From Gemmatimonas sp. (GTDB lineage: Bacteria; Gemmatimonadota; Gemmatimonadetes; Gemmatimonadales; Gemmatimonadaceae): DNA of 64,000 nucleotides. A model generated the notes under the pieces. It saw only the letters and a list, made by a program, of their open reading frames with translations. It was not told the origin of the DNA and did not search any database. A program made the translations under genes and the position numbers. Positions within the stretch are counted from its first letter, which is position 1; each line of letters starts with the position of its first letter. Of this stretch, positions 8,201 through 16,395 are shown one piece after another. The stretch covers positions 62,001 through 126,000 of the forward strand of contig JAABRO010000011.1 in NCBI GenBank assembly GCA_011390885.1, read 5' to 3'.

Positions 8201-9883
8201 ATGCACTGGATCAACTGGGTGGTCGTGGCCGCCTATATCACGTATGTGGTGTGGGACGGCCTGCGCCGCACAAAGGGCACCGTCAACATCGAGGGCTACT
8301 TCCTCGCCAACCGGAACCTCCCCTGGTGGGCGGTGGGGCTCTCGGTCATGGCCACGCAGCTCTCGGCCGTCACGCTCATCGGCACCACCGGACAGGGAGC
8401 CACCGACGGCCTGCGTTTCGTGCAGTTCTACTTCGGGCTGCCGGTGGCGATGGTGATTCTCGGCGTGACCCTGGTGCCGTTCCTGCACGGCGCCAAGGTG
8501 TACACGGCCTACGAGTACCTCGAACGCCGCTTCGACGCGAAGACGCGCTCGCTCACCAGCTTCCTCTTCCTCATGTCACGCGGCATGTCCGCGGGCACCA
8601 TCATCGCCGCGCCGGCCGTGGTGTTCTCGGCCATCTTCGGCTGGGACCTCACCTGGTCGGTGGCGCTCATCGGCGGCCCCACGGTGCTCTACACCGTGCT
8701 TGGCGGCGTGCAGGCGGTGACCTGGGCCGACGTGAAGCAGATGGTGGTGATCGTGAGCGCGCTCGCGGCCATCGTGATCGTGCTGCTGCTGCGCATGCCC
8801 ATTCCGGTGGACGACGCGCTGCGCGTGGCCGGCGCGACGGGACGGCTGCAGGTGTTCGACTTCTCCTTCAGCTTCACCGAGACGTACACGTTCTGGAGCG
8901 GCGTGCTGGGCGGCACGTTCCTCATGCTGTCGTACTTCGGTACCGACCAGAGCCAGGTGCAGCGCTACCTCACCGCGCGCTCGGTGGACGAGGCGCGCAG
9001 TTCGCTGCTCATGAGCGCCTACTGGAAGATTCCGCTCCAGGCGCTGGTGCTGCTGGTGGGTGTGCTGGTGTTCCTGTTCTACACCTTCCAGGCGCCGCCC
9101 CTGCTCTACAACCCGGCGCACGAGCAGCAGGTGCGGGCGGCGGCGCCCATGGAATACCAGGCGCTCGAGCAGCAGTACGCGGCGGCCGGCACCGCGCGCG
9201 AGCAGGCGGCGCGCAATGTGTCCGCGTCGAGGCAGGCGGGCGACGCGGCCGGTGAAGCGCGCGCACTCGACGCCTTCCGCGCCGCCGAGGCCACGGTCAC
9301 GGCCGTTCGCACCGAGGCGCTCGACAAGGCCGCCACGGTGACCGGTCAGTCGTCGCGCGACGTGAACTACATCATTCCGCGCTTCGTGCTGGACCACCTG
9401 CCTGTGGGGCTTGCCGGCGTATTTCTCGCCGCGGTGCTCGCGGCGGCCATGTCGAGCATCGCGGCCGAGCTCAACTCGCTGTCCACGGCCACCGTGGTGG
9501 ACTTCTACCAGCGTTGGGTGCGGCCGGTGGGCAGCGATGCACATTTCCTCACCGTGTCCAAGGTCGCGACCGCCATCTGGGGATTGTTCGCGTGCATCGT
9601 GGCCACGTACGCCGCCACGCTCGGCTCACTGATCGAAGTGGTGAACCGCTTCGGCTCGTTCTTCTACGGCTCGATCCTCGGCGTCTTTCTGCTGGCCATG
9701 ATTCCGCGGGCACGCGCGCTCGGTGCGTTCGTGGGGCTGATCGCCGGCATGGGCACGGTGGCCGCGGTGAGCTTTGGCGCGCCGACCGTGAGCTTCCTCT
9801 GGCACAACGTGATCGGCGCGGTGACGGTGGTCGTGGTGGGACTCGCGCTCAGTCGCGGCAGTGCGCCCTCACAGGGCAGCTGA
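8201..9883 (+). CDS. Sodium:solute symporter (SSS family)
   Basis: Na+-driven uptake permease of 560 residues with about 13 membrane helices; the substrate cannot be told from sequence. The N-terminus (I-N-W-V-V-V-A-A-Y, then F-L-A-N-R-N-L-P-W-W-A-V-G) and the S-A-V-T-L-I-G-T-T-G segment are typical of the SSS fold. So are the A-A-M-S-S-I-A-A-E-L-N-S-L-S-T-A-T segment and the helix after it. About residues 305-385 form an Ala/Glu/Gln-rich hydrophilic insert likely to be helical or coiled-coil, unusual for the family. It follows the 34-residue peptide by 6 bases and is presumably fuelled by the Na+ gradient made by the neighbouring Na+-NQR. Confidence 0.93.
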   Translation: MHWINWVVVAAYITYVVWDGLRRTKGTVNIEGYFLANRNLPWWAVGLSVMATQLSAVTLIGTTGQGATDGLRFVQFYFGLPVAMVILGVTLVPFLHGAKVYTAYEYLERRFDAKTRSLTSFLFLMSRGMSAGTIIAAPAVVFSAIFGWDLTWSVALIGGPTVLYTVLGGVQAVTWADVKQMVVIVSALAAIVIVLLLRMPIPVDDALRVAGATGRLQVFDFSFSFTETYTFWSGVLGGTFLMLSYFGTDQSQVQRYLTARSVDEARSSLLMSAYWKIPLQALVLLVGVLVFLFYTFQAPPLLYNPAHEQQVRAAAPMEYQALEQQYAAAGTAREQAARNVSASRQAGDAAGEARALDAFRAAEATVTAVRTEALDKAATVTGQSSRDVNYIIPRFVLDHLPVGLAGVFLAAVLAAAMSSIAAELNSLSTATVVDFYQRWVRPVGSDAHFLTVSKVATAIWGLFACIVATYAATLGSLIEVVNRFGSFFYGSILGVFLLAMIPRARALGAFVGLIAGMGTVAAVSFGAPTVSFLWHNVIGAVTVVVVGLALSRGSAPSQGS

Positions 9884-9988
9884 CAGTATCGGGACAGACT
9901 GTCGCGCGGGGAACGTCGCGCGTGCGGTGATGTACGGCGAAGGATGCCCGCTGTCGACAAAGCTACCCCTCGAAGAGGAGTCCTACCC

Positions 9989-10441
9989 ATGCCCCTCCGC
10001 GCTCCAACCCATGCTGCGAAGCAACGGCTCACGGCGCTGACTGCCGCCGCTGTCGCCTCGCTGCTCGGGCTCGTGGCCGCCTGCAGTGACGGCCCAACGG
10101 CACCCGCCCTGCCGGTGTGCGCGGAAGGACTCGAGGTGACGGTGACGCCCACGGGCGAGGCAGGCCCTCGTGTTGCGTGGGACGCTCCGTGTGCGGTCAC
10201 CTCGATGATCCTCGCCGACACAAGCTATGGGGAAGCGCTCTGGGCGCTCCGCGTCGCGGATGCGCGACTGCGATCGCCGCAGCAGGTGTTCCGCACGCCG
10301 GCGGGCGTCAATGAGTATGGACGCGCGCGCCGCCTGCAGCCCGGTGCGACCTACCGCATCCTACTCGGAGTTCGGGACACGTCCCCCACGGGCGTGATCC
10401 GCGAGCGCGGCGTGGGCGAGGCGCTCTTCACCGCACCGTAG
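9989..10441 (+). CDS. Small lipoprotein of unknown function
   Basis: A 150-residue exported protein. The start at 9989 is chosen because AAGAGGAG lies 8 bases upstream and because it gives a normal signal peptide; a longer frame opens at 9944. The hydrophobic stretch ends in L-V-A-A-C, a lipobox, followed by S-D-G-P-T-A-P, a mature start seen again in the lipoprotein at 23008. The rest looks like a single small beta domain (A-T-Y-R-I-L-L-G-V-R near the end), perhaps fibronectin-III-like. No enzyme motif is visible. Confidence 0.75.
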   Translation: MPLRAPTHAAKQRLTALTAAAVASLLGLVAACSDGPTAPALPVCAEGLEVTVTPTGEAGPRVAWDAPCAVTSMILADTSYGEALWALRVADARLRSPQQVFRTPAGVNEYGRARRLQPGATYRILLGVRDTSPTGVIRERGVGEALFTAP

Positions 10442-10493
10442 CAGCGACCGCAGCACTGGCGCACCCGAACCGCGCTGCGACCGAATGCACAAA

Positions 10494-10523
10494 GGGCCGC
10501 CTCCCACTCGGGAGGCGGCCCTT
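10494..10523. terminator. Bidirectional terminator hairpin, 12-bp stem
   Basis: A perfect stem GGGCCGCCTCCC / GGGAGGCGGCCC with loop ACTC (10494-10521) lies between the convergent lipoprotein gene and susD-like gene. Short T stretches flank it in both directions (TT on the right; TTTG on the minus strand). The loop is the same as in the hairpin at 44758. Confidence 0.75.
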
Positions 10524-10561
10524 CGCGTATCGATCAGGCGACCCTGACCGATGCCCTGCGA

Positions 10562-11812
10562 TTACTGATTGCGCAGGTTCTCGTTGTTGTCCGTCTCCTG
10601 GAGGGGAAGCGGCCAGCACACCTGATCCGCGACCGGCGCGAAGCCCGGCTTGAAGTACGTCGAGCCCGGAACCGGCGCGTTGAGCACGTTGGACGGGTTG
10701 CGACGGAGGTCACCCATGCGCTTGGCTTCGAGGTAGAAGTCACGCGCCTTCTGCTCCATGAGCTCGGTGAGCACAGCCGCCGGCGCCGTGGAGCCGCTGT
10801 AAGCCGGCTGCCCGTTGGCCGCGCGGCGCGCCTGGATCAGCGTGAGCTGAGCCGCCGTGCTGGTGGCCTCGGCCGCGATGTAGTCGGCCTCGAGCTTGGA
10901 CGCGAGACGGATGGGCGAGTTGAACGCAGGGTACTTGTCCTGCAGCCAGAACTCGCCGCTCGACGGGTCCTGCGGCGCGAGGTTGTGCTCGGCCGGGGAC
11001 TTGAAGCGCAGTCGCGGATCACCCGCGATCCGGTACGCCGGCGCCACGGAGATGGAGCCGCGGTCGAGCGTGAACTGCCACAGCCGGTTGCCGAGACGCG
11101 TGCGGTTTCCGACGTCGTCCACGTACACCATGTTGAAGGTGTAGCCGGCCGGCACCGCGTTCGCCGCGGCCGCGGCCTGCGCATTGCGACCCGCCTGCAG
11201 CTGCGCGCGGGCGAGGCCCACGCGCGCCAGGTTGGCGAGCTGCACGCCCGCCGTGCTGCCGTTGGCCGTGCCCGTGGCGATCGCCAGCTCGAAGGCCGTG
11301 ACCGCCGAGTCGAGCATCTGCGCCGTGTTCAGCGCCGGACCGCCGCGCGAGACGCCGACGCAGAAGCTCTCGGCCATGAACAGGAAGCTGTAGCCCTTGA
11401 ACGCCGCCGCGCGCGCGCGGTTGACGTTCGAGCCGGGCTCCGGCAGATCGAGGTCGAGCAGCTGCGACGACGAGGCGAGCGCCACCGAGAGGGGCTGCCA
11501 CACGTCCGTGTTGTGCGACCCGTTGGTGTTGAGCACCTCGCGGCGGCCGTACTCGTTGCGCGTGGGGAAGGTTTCGGCCACCAGCGTCTCGCCCGTGAAC
11601 CAGGACTGGTACATGGCGAACCAGCCCAGGGCCACCGCGAAGTTCTGCTGCGCGGAGGCCGCGAGGGTCGGCGCATCCGCCTCGGGGTTGATCGCCGAGG
11701 CGTTGATGAGGTTCGGATTCTTCACCGTGAGGAAGTCGCTGCACGCCCCGAGGCTCACCCCGAGGACAGCGGCGACCGCGCCTGCGCGCACGGTGCGTCG
11801 AATGTTGGTCAT
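10562..11812 (-). CDS. SusD/RagB-family outer-membrane lipoprotein
   Basis: Substrate-binding lid protein that works with the SusC-like porin upstream. The 416-residue product has a signal peptide ending in the lipobox L-G-A-C followed by S-D-F-L-T-V-K-N-P, the classic SusD mature start. Helical repeat segments follow, and the C-terminus ends in P-L-P-L-Q-E-T-D-N-N-E-N-L, which matches the family's terminal motif. It starts 11 bases after the susC-like stop. The substrate is unknown: no glycanase or peptidase lies directly in the operon, so glycan or peptide uptake are both possible. Confidence 0.92.
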   Translation of the reverse strand: MTNIRRTVRAGAVAAVLGVSLGACSDFLTVKNPNLINASAINPEADAPTLAASAQQNFAVALGWFAMYQSWFTGETLVAETFPTRNEYGRREVLNTNGSHNTDVWQPLSVALASSSQLLDLDLPEPGSNVNRARAAAFKGYSFLFMAESFCVGVSRGGPALNTAQMLDSAVTAFELAIATGTANGSTAGVQLANLARVGLARAQLQAGRNAQAAAAANAVPAGYTFNMVYVDDVGNRTRLGNRLWQFTLDRGSISVAPAYRIAGDPRLRFKSPAEHNLAPQDPSSGEFWLQDKYPAFNSPIRLASKLEADYIAAEATSTAAQLTLIQARRAANGQPAYSGSTAPAAVLTELMEQKARDFYLEAKRMGDLRRNPSNVLNAPVPGSTYFKPGFAPVADQVCWPLPLQETDNNENLRNQ

Positions 11813-11823
11813 GGAGTATTCGC

Positions 11824-14800
11824 TCAGAAGGTGAAGTTGGTCTTGATCACGAAGCGGCGCGGATTCGGCAGCGTCAGGAAGTCCGTGCGATCGAAGTTGG
11901 CGGCACCGGTGGAGACCACCTCAGGGTCAGCGCCCGAGTAATCCGACCACAGCGCGAGGTTCTGCGCCGCGAACGTGATCGTGCCACCCTTGATGCGATT
12001 GCCAAGCCGCGACAGCAGGCCGCGCGGCAGGGTGTAGCCCACCGAGACTTCGCGCAGGCGGATGAAGTCGGCCGACTCCATGAACGCGTCGCGCACTTCG
12101 TTCACCGTCGTGGCCTGTCCGTTCTCCTGCACGAAGGCCGGCCGGCCCGGCGTGTCGTTGCCGTAGCGGCGCAGCCGCTCGAGGCGCGGCAGGAAGTCCG
12201 GGTCGAGGCGCTTCTGGTCGCGGACCAGCTGCGTCTCGCGGAAGAACGCCGTGTTGTTGAAGATGTAGTGACCGGTCTTGCTGTCGAGCAGCACGTTGAC
12301 GCGGATGTTCTTCGCCACGGTGATGCTGTTGGCCCAGTTCCACTCGAGCGTGGGCAGGATGCCGCCGATCGTCTCGAGCGTGTCCGCCACGGTGACGACG
12401 CCGGTGGCCTCGTCGATGCTGCGGATGCGCTTGGACACCAGCGAGGCGAGCGGGGCTCCTTCCGTGAAGCGGAAGGTCGTGCCGAACGGGTTCACGCCAC
12501 CCAGCGAGACGAGCTCGTTGTCGAGCGTGTTGCCGCCGAGCGTGGACGTCCAGTCGAAGTTGTCGCGACGGATGAGGTTGGCCGTGAGCACGAGCTCGAG
12601 GCCGGAGTTCCTGACCTCACCGATGTTCGCGAACGGGTTCGCCAGGAAGCCGAGCGACGGCGGGAGCGGCCGCGTGAGCAGCAGGTCCTTGGTGTTCTTG
12701 TTGAAGTACGTGAACTCCACGCTGACGCGGTCGTTCCACATCGCGGCGTCGAAGCCCGCCTCGAACTCCGTGCCACGCTCGGCCTTGAGCGAGTCGTTGC
12801 CGGGGTTGAGCGGGATGGCACCGGCGGCCTGCGTGCCGGTGATCGCGAACGGCGCGGCCGAGAAGGTGGTCAGCGAAGCGCCCGGCGTCGGGGCGCGGCC
12901 CGTGGTGCCGTAGGCGGCGCGGACGCGGAACTGCGAGAAGATGCCGGCAAGCGGCTCGAAGAAGGCTTCTTCGGAAAGCACCCACGAGGCGCCGACACGC
13001 GGCAGGAAGAACGACGGCGTGCTCTCACCGAACGACGAGTTCTGGTCGATGCGGGCGCCGAACTGGATGAACCGCTTGTCCTGGTGGCTGATCTGCAGCT
13101 CGCCAAGGTAGCCGAGGGCCTTCGACTCGTTGAAGCTCTGGCCACCGGTGCGGGTGGAGGCGTTGTTCACGCTGTTGGCCGCGTTCGTCACGAAGCCGAA
13201 GCCGTTCGAGAACGTGTTGTCGGTGCGCGTGATGATGGACTGCAGGCCGCCGGAGAGGTTCACGCCCCACTGGTCGTCGCTGCCGAACGTGCGCTTGATG
13301 TTGCCGAGGTAGTCGATCGTGAAGCGATCGAAGCCCAGGCGGGTCTGCGTGTTGTCGCCGGTATTCAGGTTGCCGGCGTACTGCTGGCCGCTGTTGAGCG
13401 GGAAGAAACGCGTGATCTCGTCACGCGCGAGGTCGGCACCCACCGTGAATCGGTTCGTGAACCAGTCGGTCGGCTGGTACGACAGCGTGACGTTGGCCTG
13501 CGTGCGGCGCGACTCGATCGTGTTCTGGATGTTCTTGATCGCGTCGAACTGGCGGTTGAAGCCGAAGAAGCCGTCCTGCGACGGGACGCCGTCATCGCGG
13601 CGCGTGGTCGGCGAGCCGAGCAGCGCGCCGCCGAGCCAGCCGTAGATGTTGTTGTCGTTGTCCGGCAGCTGGGTGTCCGACTGCAGGATGTTCAGGCCGA
13701 TGTCGATCTTGACCTTGTCGCTCGGCACGAAGTTCACGTTCGAGCGGAAGCCGATGCGCTCGAAGGCGTTGTTCGGGAGCGTGCCCTCGGACTTGTCCGA
13801 CGTGGCCGAGAGGAAGTAGCCGTAGTTGCTGCCGCCGCCACGACCGGTCCAGCCGATGTTGCGCTCACCGCCCGTCTGGAACGCGTTGATGCGCTCGAGC
13901 GGGTTGTCGCTGATGAGCGTGCCGACCTCCTGCCCGCGGCAGAGCGGGTTCGCGCTGGTGGCGGCGACGAGGGCCGCGGTGCAGTTGCCGAAGTTCGACG
14001 GCGGCGTCCAGTTCTGGTCGATCTGCGCCACGTCGATGCGGATGTTCTGCTCGAACGAGTTCGAGCCGAGCTTGCCCTTCTTGGTGATGATCTGGATCAC
14101 GCCGGCCGAGGCGTCGGCGCCGTACAGCGTCGCGGCAGCCGGGCCCTTCACGACTTCGATGCACTCGATGTCGTCGGGGTTGATGTCGTTGAGGCGGTCA
14201 GTCGACTGGCCACCGACGCCCGGCGAGTTCTGCGCCTCGGAGACGCGAATGCCGTCGATGAAGATGAGCGGCTGGTTGGAGAGCGAGATCGAGGAGGCGC
14301 CGCGGATGCGGATGGAGCGCGAGGCGCCCACCGAGCCGGAGCTCGCGTTCACCGACACGCCGGGGAGGCGCGACTGGAGCAGCTCGTTCACGTTGGAGAT
14401 CGGCGCATTGCGCACGATGTCCGACGCGGGCACGGAGGCCACGACGGCCGCCTGCGCCTTGCGCTGCGTGTTCCCCGTCACACCCGTGACGACGACTTCG
14501 GACAGGCGCGAGACCGTGGCCGACATCGTGAAGTTCTTCGTGACGCGAGCGCCGGCGCCGATGCGCACGGTGTCGCCGGTGGCCTGGTAGCCGATGCGCT
14601 GCACGGAGACAGCCGCAAGGCCCGGGCGAATGTTCGCGATGCTGTACTCACCGCTCTCGTTGGTGACACCGATGAGCGTGGTACCGCCGATGATGACCGT
14701 CGCGCCGCTGAGCGGGGCACCGGTTCCGGCATCGGTGACCGTGCCCACCAGCGTGCCGTTCTGGGCCTGAGCGGCCGCCGGCACGAGGGCAACGAGCGCA

Positions 14801-14850
14801 AACAGCGCCGTGGCCAGGGTGGGCAGGAACGTTCGGAACGTCCTCTTCAT
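11824..14850 (-). CDS. SusC/RagA-family TonB-dependent receptor
   Basis: Outer-membrane TonB-dependent porin of 1008 residues. The start at 14850 gives a clean signal peptide (cut near A-Q-A-Q) with AGGACGG upstream; a longer frame open to 15027 adds only non-signal sequence. After the signal comes a carboxypeptidase-like Ig domain (G-T-L-V-G-T-V-T-D-A-G-T-G-A-P-L-S-G-A). Then a plug domain (R-I-R-G-A-S-S-I, V-K-G-P-A-A-A-T-L-Y-G, I-Q-I-I-T-K-K-G) and a large barrel ending in phenylalanine (N-F-T-F). It is the first gene of the susCD pair. Confidence 0.95.
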   Translation of the reverse strand: MKRTFRTFLPTLATALFALVALVPAAAQAQNGTLVGTVTDAGTGAPLSGATVIIGGTTLIGVTNESGEYSIANIRPGLAAVSVQRIGYQATGDTVRIGAGARVTKNFTMSATVSRLSEVVVTGVTGNTQRKAQAAVVASVPASDIVRNAPISNVNELLQSRLPGVSVNASSGSVGASRSIRIRGASSISLSNQPLIFIDGIRVSEAQNSPGVGGQSTDRLNDINPDDIECIEVVKGPAAATLYGADASAGVIQIITKKGKLGSNSFEQNIRIDVAQIDQNWTPPSNFGNCTAALVAATSANPLCRGQEVGTLISDNPLERINAFQTGGERNIGWTGRGGGSNYGYFLSATSDKSEGTLPNNAFERIGFRSNVNFVPSDKVKIDIGLNILQSDTQLPDNDNNIYGWLGGALLGSPTTRRDDGVPSQDGFFGFNRQFDAIKNIQNTIESRRTQANVTLSYQPTDWFTNRFTVGADLARDEITRFFPLNSGQQYAGNLNTGDNTQTRLGFDRFTIDYLGNIKRTFGSDDQWGVNLSGGLQSIITRTDNTFSNGFGFVTNAANSVNNASTRTGGQSFNESKALGYLGELQISHQDKRFIQFGARIDQNSSFGESTPSFFLPRVGASWVLSEEAFFEPLAGIFSQFRVRAAYGTTGRAPTPGASLTTFSAAPFAITGTQAAGAIPLNPGNDSLKAERGTEFEAGFDAAMWNDRVSVEFTYFNKNTKDLLLTRPLPPSLGFLANPFANIGEVRNSGLELVLTANLIRRDNFDWTSTLGGNTLDNELVSLGGVNPFGTTFRFTEGAPLASLVSKRIRSIDEATGVVTVADTLETIGGILPTLEWNWANSITVAKNIRVNVLLDSKTGHYIFNNTAFFRETQLVRDQKRLDPDFLPRLERLRRYGNDTPGRPAFVQENGQATTVNEVRDAFMESADFIRLREVSVGYTLPRGLLSRLGNRIKGGTITFAAQNLALWSDYSGADPEVVSTGAANFDRTDFLTLPNPRRFVIKTNFTF

Positions 14851-15162
14851 GGACAACCGTCCTGACTGGAGATGTGATCTGTGGCCGTGCCGCAAGGGAA
14901 GCAGCCCGACCGGGGGGGATACTGCACAGGACATACACGGGACGAGCCGCGCATGACCGGTACGAAGCGCCTGCACGATCATCGAATCATCACGGGAAGG
15001 CAACCCACTGTCACGATCGAGTGACAATGGAGGGACGGAACGCGCTGCGTTCCAGCGATCGGAAAGGAGGCCGCGGGCAGGTGAGCAAGGAAAGCCGCAC
15101 GGCCACCGGACGGTTCCCGGTGCCCGTTACGCGGTGTCCGTGAGCCGGTGCCCGGCCCGCCG
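14851..15162 (-). other. Upstream region of the susCD pair
   Basis: About 310 bases without a gene between the glycosidase-like gene and susC-like gene, both on the minus strand. It must hold the susCD promoter and a leader. The only clear structure is the inverted repeat described at 15009-15026. A run of seven G lies at 14912-14918. No convincing -35/-10 pair was found. Confidence 0.5.
15009..15026. promoter_or_regulatory. Inverted repeat upstream of susC, possible operator
   Basis: TGTCAC-GATCGA-GTGACA: perfect 6-base arms with a 6-base spacer, about 160-175 bases upstream of the susC-like start. The size and symmetry suit a dimeric regulator. This is only a candidate; no regulator gene is adjacent to the susCD pair. 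Confidence 0.35.
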
Positions 15163-16395
15163 TCAGCGCACGGCGCAGCTGCCGAGCACCGCCAGCGCGT
15201 TCCCCACCGCGCGCTCTCCCCCCGGATCGGAGGGGCGGGTGACCACGCGCGCCATCCCGGTGGCCGGCTCGCGCACGACCAGCGCCGATGAACCGCCGCC
15301 GTCGAGATTGATCGCCTCCGTCGCACCCAACGCCTGCAGGACCCGCGCCGTCTCCTCGAGCGTCGTGCCTACACTCCAGCCATCGCGGCGCCCGTCGAGC
15401 ACGGCCAGCCACAGACGGCGCCCGGACGCATCGAGCCCCACCGCCGTGCGCGGATTCACGCCCCGGAAGCTCGCCGCGCCCGCGGTCGCCAGCGCGGCCG
15501 GCATCCTCCCGCTTGCGAGCAGCACCGGAAAGCCGCCCACCGCCTCCCGCGGTGCCGGCGTGCCCAGTGACCGCACGAGGCGTACCGAGGCGCCAATCGC
15601 GAACGGAATCGACGCCGATCCGCGCACCGTGTCGGCGGGCACGACCAGCAGGACCGTGTCGCCCAGCGGCACCCTCCGCCCGCCACGGGCCACCACCCGG
15701 TACCGACCGGCACCGGCCGCCGGCACCAGCGCCAATGCCTCAGGCTCGGTCACGGAGTCGAGCGGCACCCCCCACGACCGATCCAGCACCGCCGCGCCGG
15801 TTGCCGGCCACCGATTCCACGCCACAATCGGGACCCGTGATCGACCGTCGGTCACCTCGCCCGATGCGGACAGCGTGCCGATGAACGCGCGCCCCGCACT
15901 GTCGATCGCGAACACCGGGCGCGTCCCCGGCCCGGCCAGCACGCGACCGTCCTCCACGTGCGCCCCGGTCGGCACCCCCGGCGGGGTGAAGCTGAAGAAG
16001 TCGGCGTTCACCGCCGCCAGCGGGCTCAGGTCCGGGGCGAGACCATCCAGCAGCGCGCTCGTCGTCGAACGCCCCACGGCCGTCGCGTGCCCCTTCACCG
16101 CCCGCAGTGTCACGCACCCCGCCAGGTCCACCTCGAGCACGGCGCCGCGCCAGGGTGCCTCCGTCCACACCACCTCGTGCAGACGCACCGCCGGCGAGAT
16201 CACCGTGGTGCGCACGCTGTCGGCCACCCCGACCGGATCAGGCCAGGGCCAGCGGTGGGCGGCGGTCCCGGCGCTCGAACCACCGGAGCGGGCGCTGGAC
16301 AGGCAGCCCCCCAGCCCCGCCAATGCCAACACCGCGCTGGCCGCGCCCACCGCGCCGCGCCACGACGGCCGACGCGAGGCGCCCCCACGCGCCAT
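15163..16395 (-). CDS. Phosphodiester glycosidase (NAGPA/DUF2233) family lipoprotein
   Basis: Exported protein of about 410 residues with an N-terminal helix ending in the lipobox G-L-G-G-C. The C-terminal half carries the family markers N-A-D-F-F, N-P-R-T-A-V-G-L-D, and I-N-L-D-G-G-G-S-S-A-L. Relatives remove N-acetylglucosamine linked through a phosphodiester or act on other exopolysaccharide linkages; the substrate here is unknown. The start overlaps the histidine-kinase stop (ATG at 16395 sharing one base, or GTG at 16398 sharing four), so translation of the two is coupled. A sensor kinase regulating envelope glycan handling is one reading. Confidence 0.85.
   Translation of the reverse strand: MARGGASRRPSWRGAVGAASAVLALAGLGGCLSSARSGGSSAGTAAHRWPWPDPVGVADSVRTTVISPAVRLHEVVWTEAPWRGAVLEVDLAGCVTLRAVKGHATAVGRSTTSALLDGLAPDLSPLAAVNADFFSFTPPGVPTGAHVEDGRVLAGPGTRPVFAIDSAGRAFIGTLSASGEVTDGRSRVPIVAWNRWPATGAAVLDRSWGVPLDSVTEPEALALVPAAGAGRYRVVARGGRRVPLGDTVLLVVPADTVRGSASIPFAIGASVRLVRSLGTPAPREAVGGFPVLLASGRMPAALATAGAASFRGVNPRTAVGLDASGRRLWLAVLDGRRDGWSVGTTLEETARVLQALGATEAINLDGGGSSALVVREPATGMARVVTRPSDPGGERAVGNALAVLGSCAVR

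Noticed and set aside
9882..9903. GACAGT/ACTGTC arms right after the symporter stop, considered as terminator
   Set aside because: Only six pairs with a 10-base loop and no T-run; too weak to report as a feature.
12268..14865. 865-codon plus-strand frame opposite the susC-like gene
   Set aside because: Antisense of a clear TonB-dependent receptor; Arg/Val/Glu-rich low complexity.
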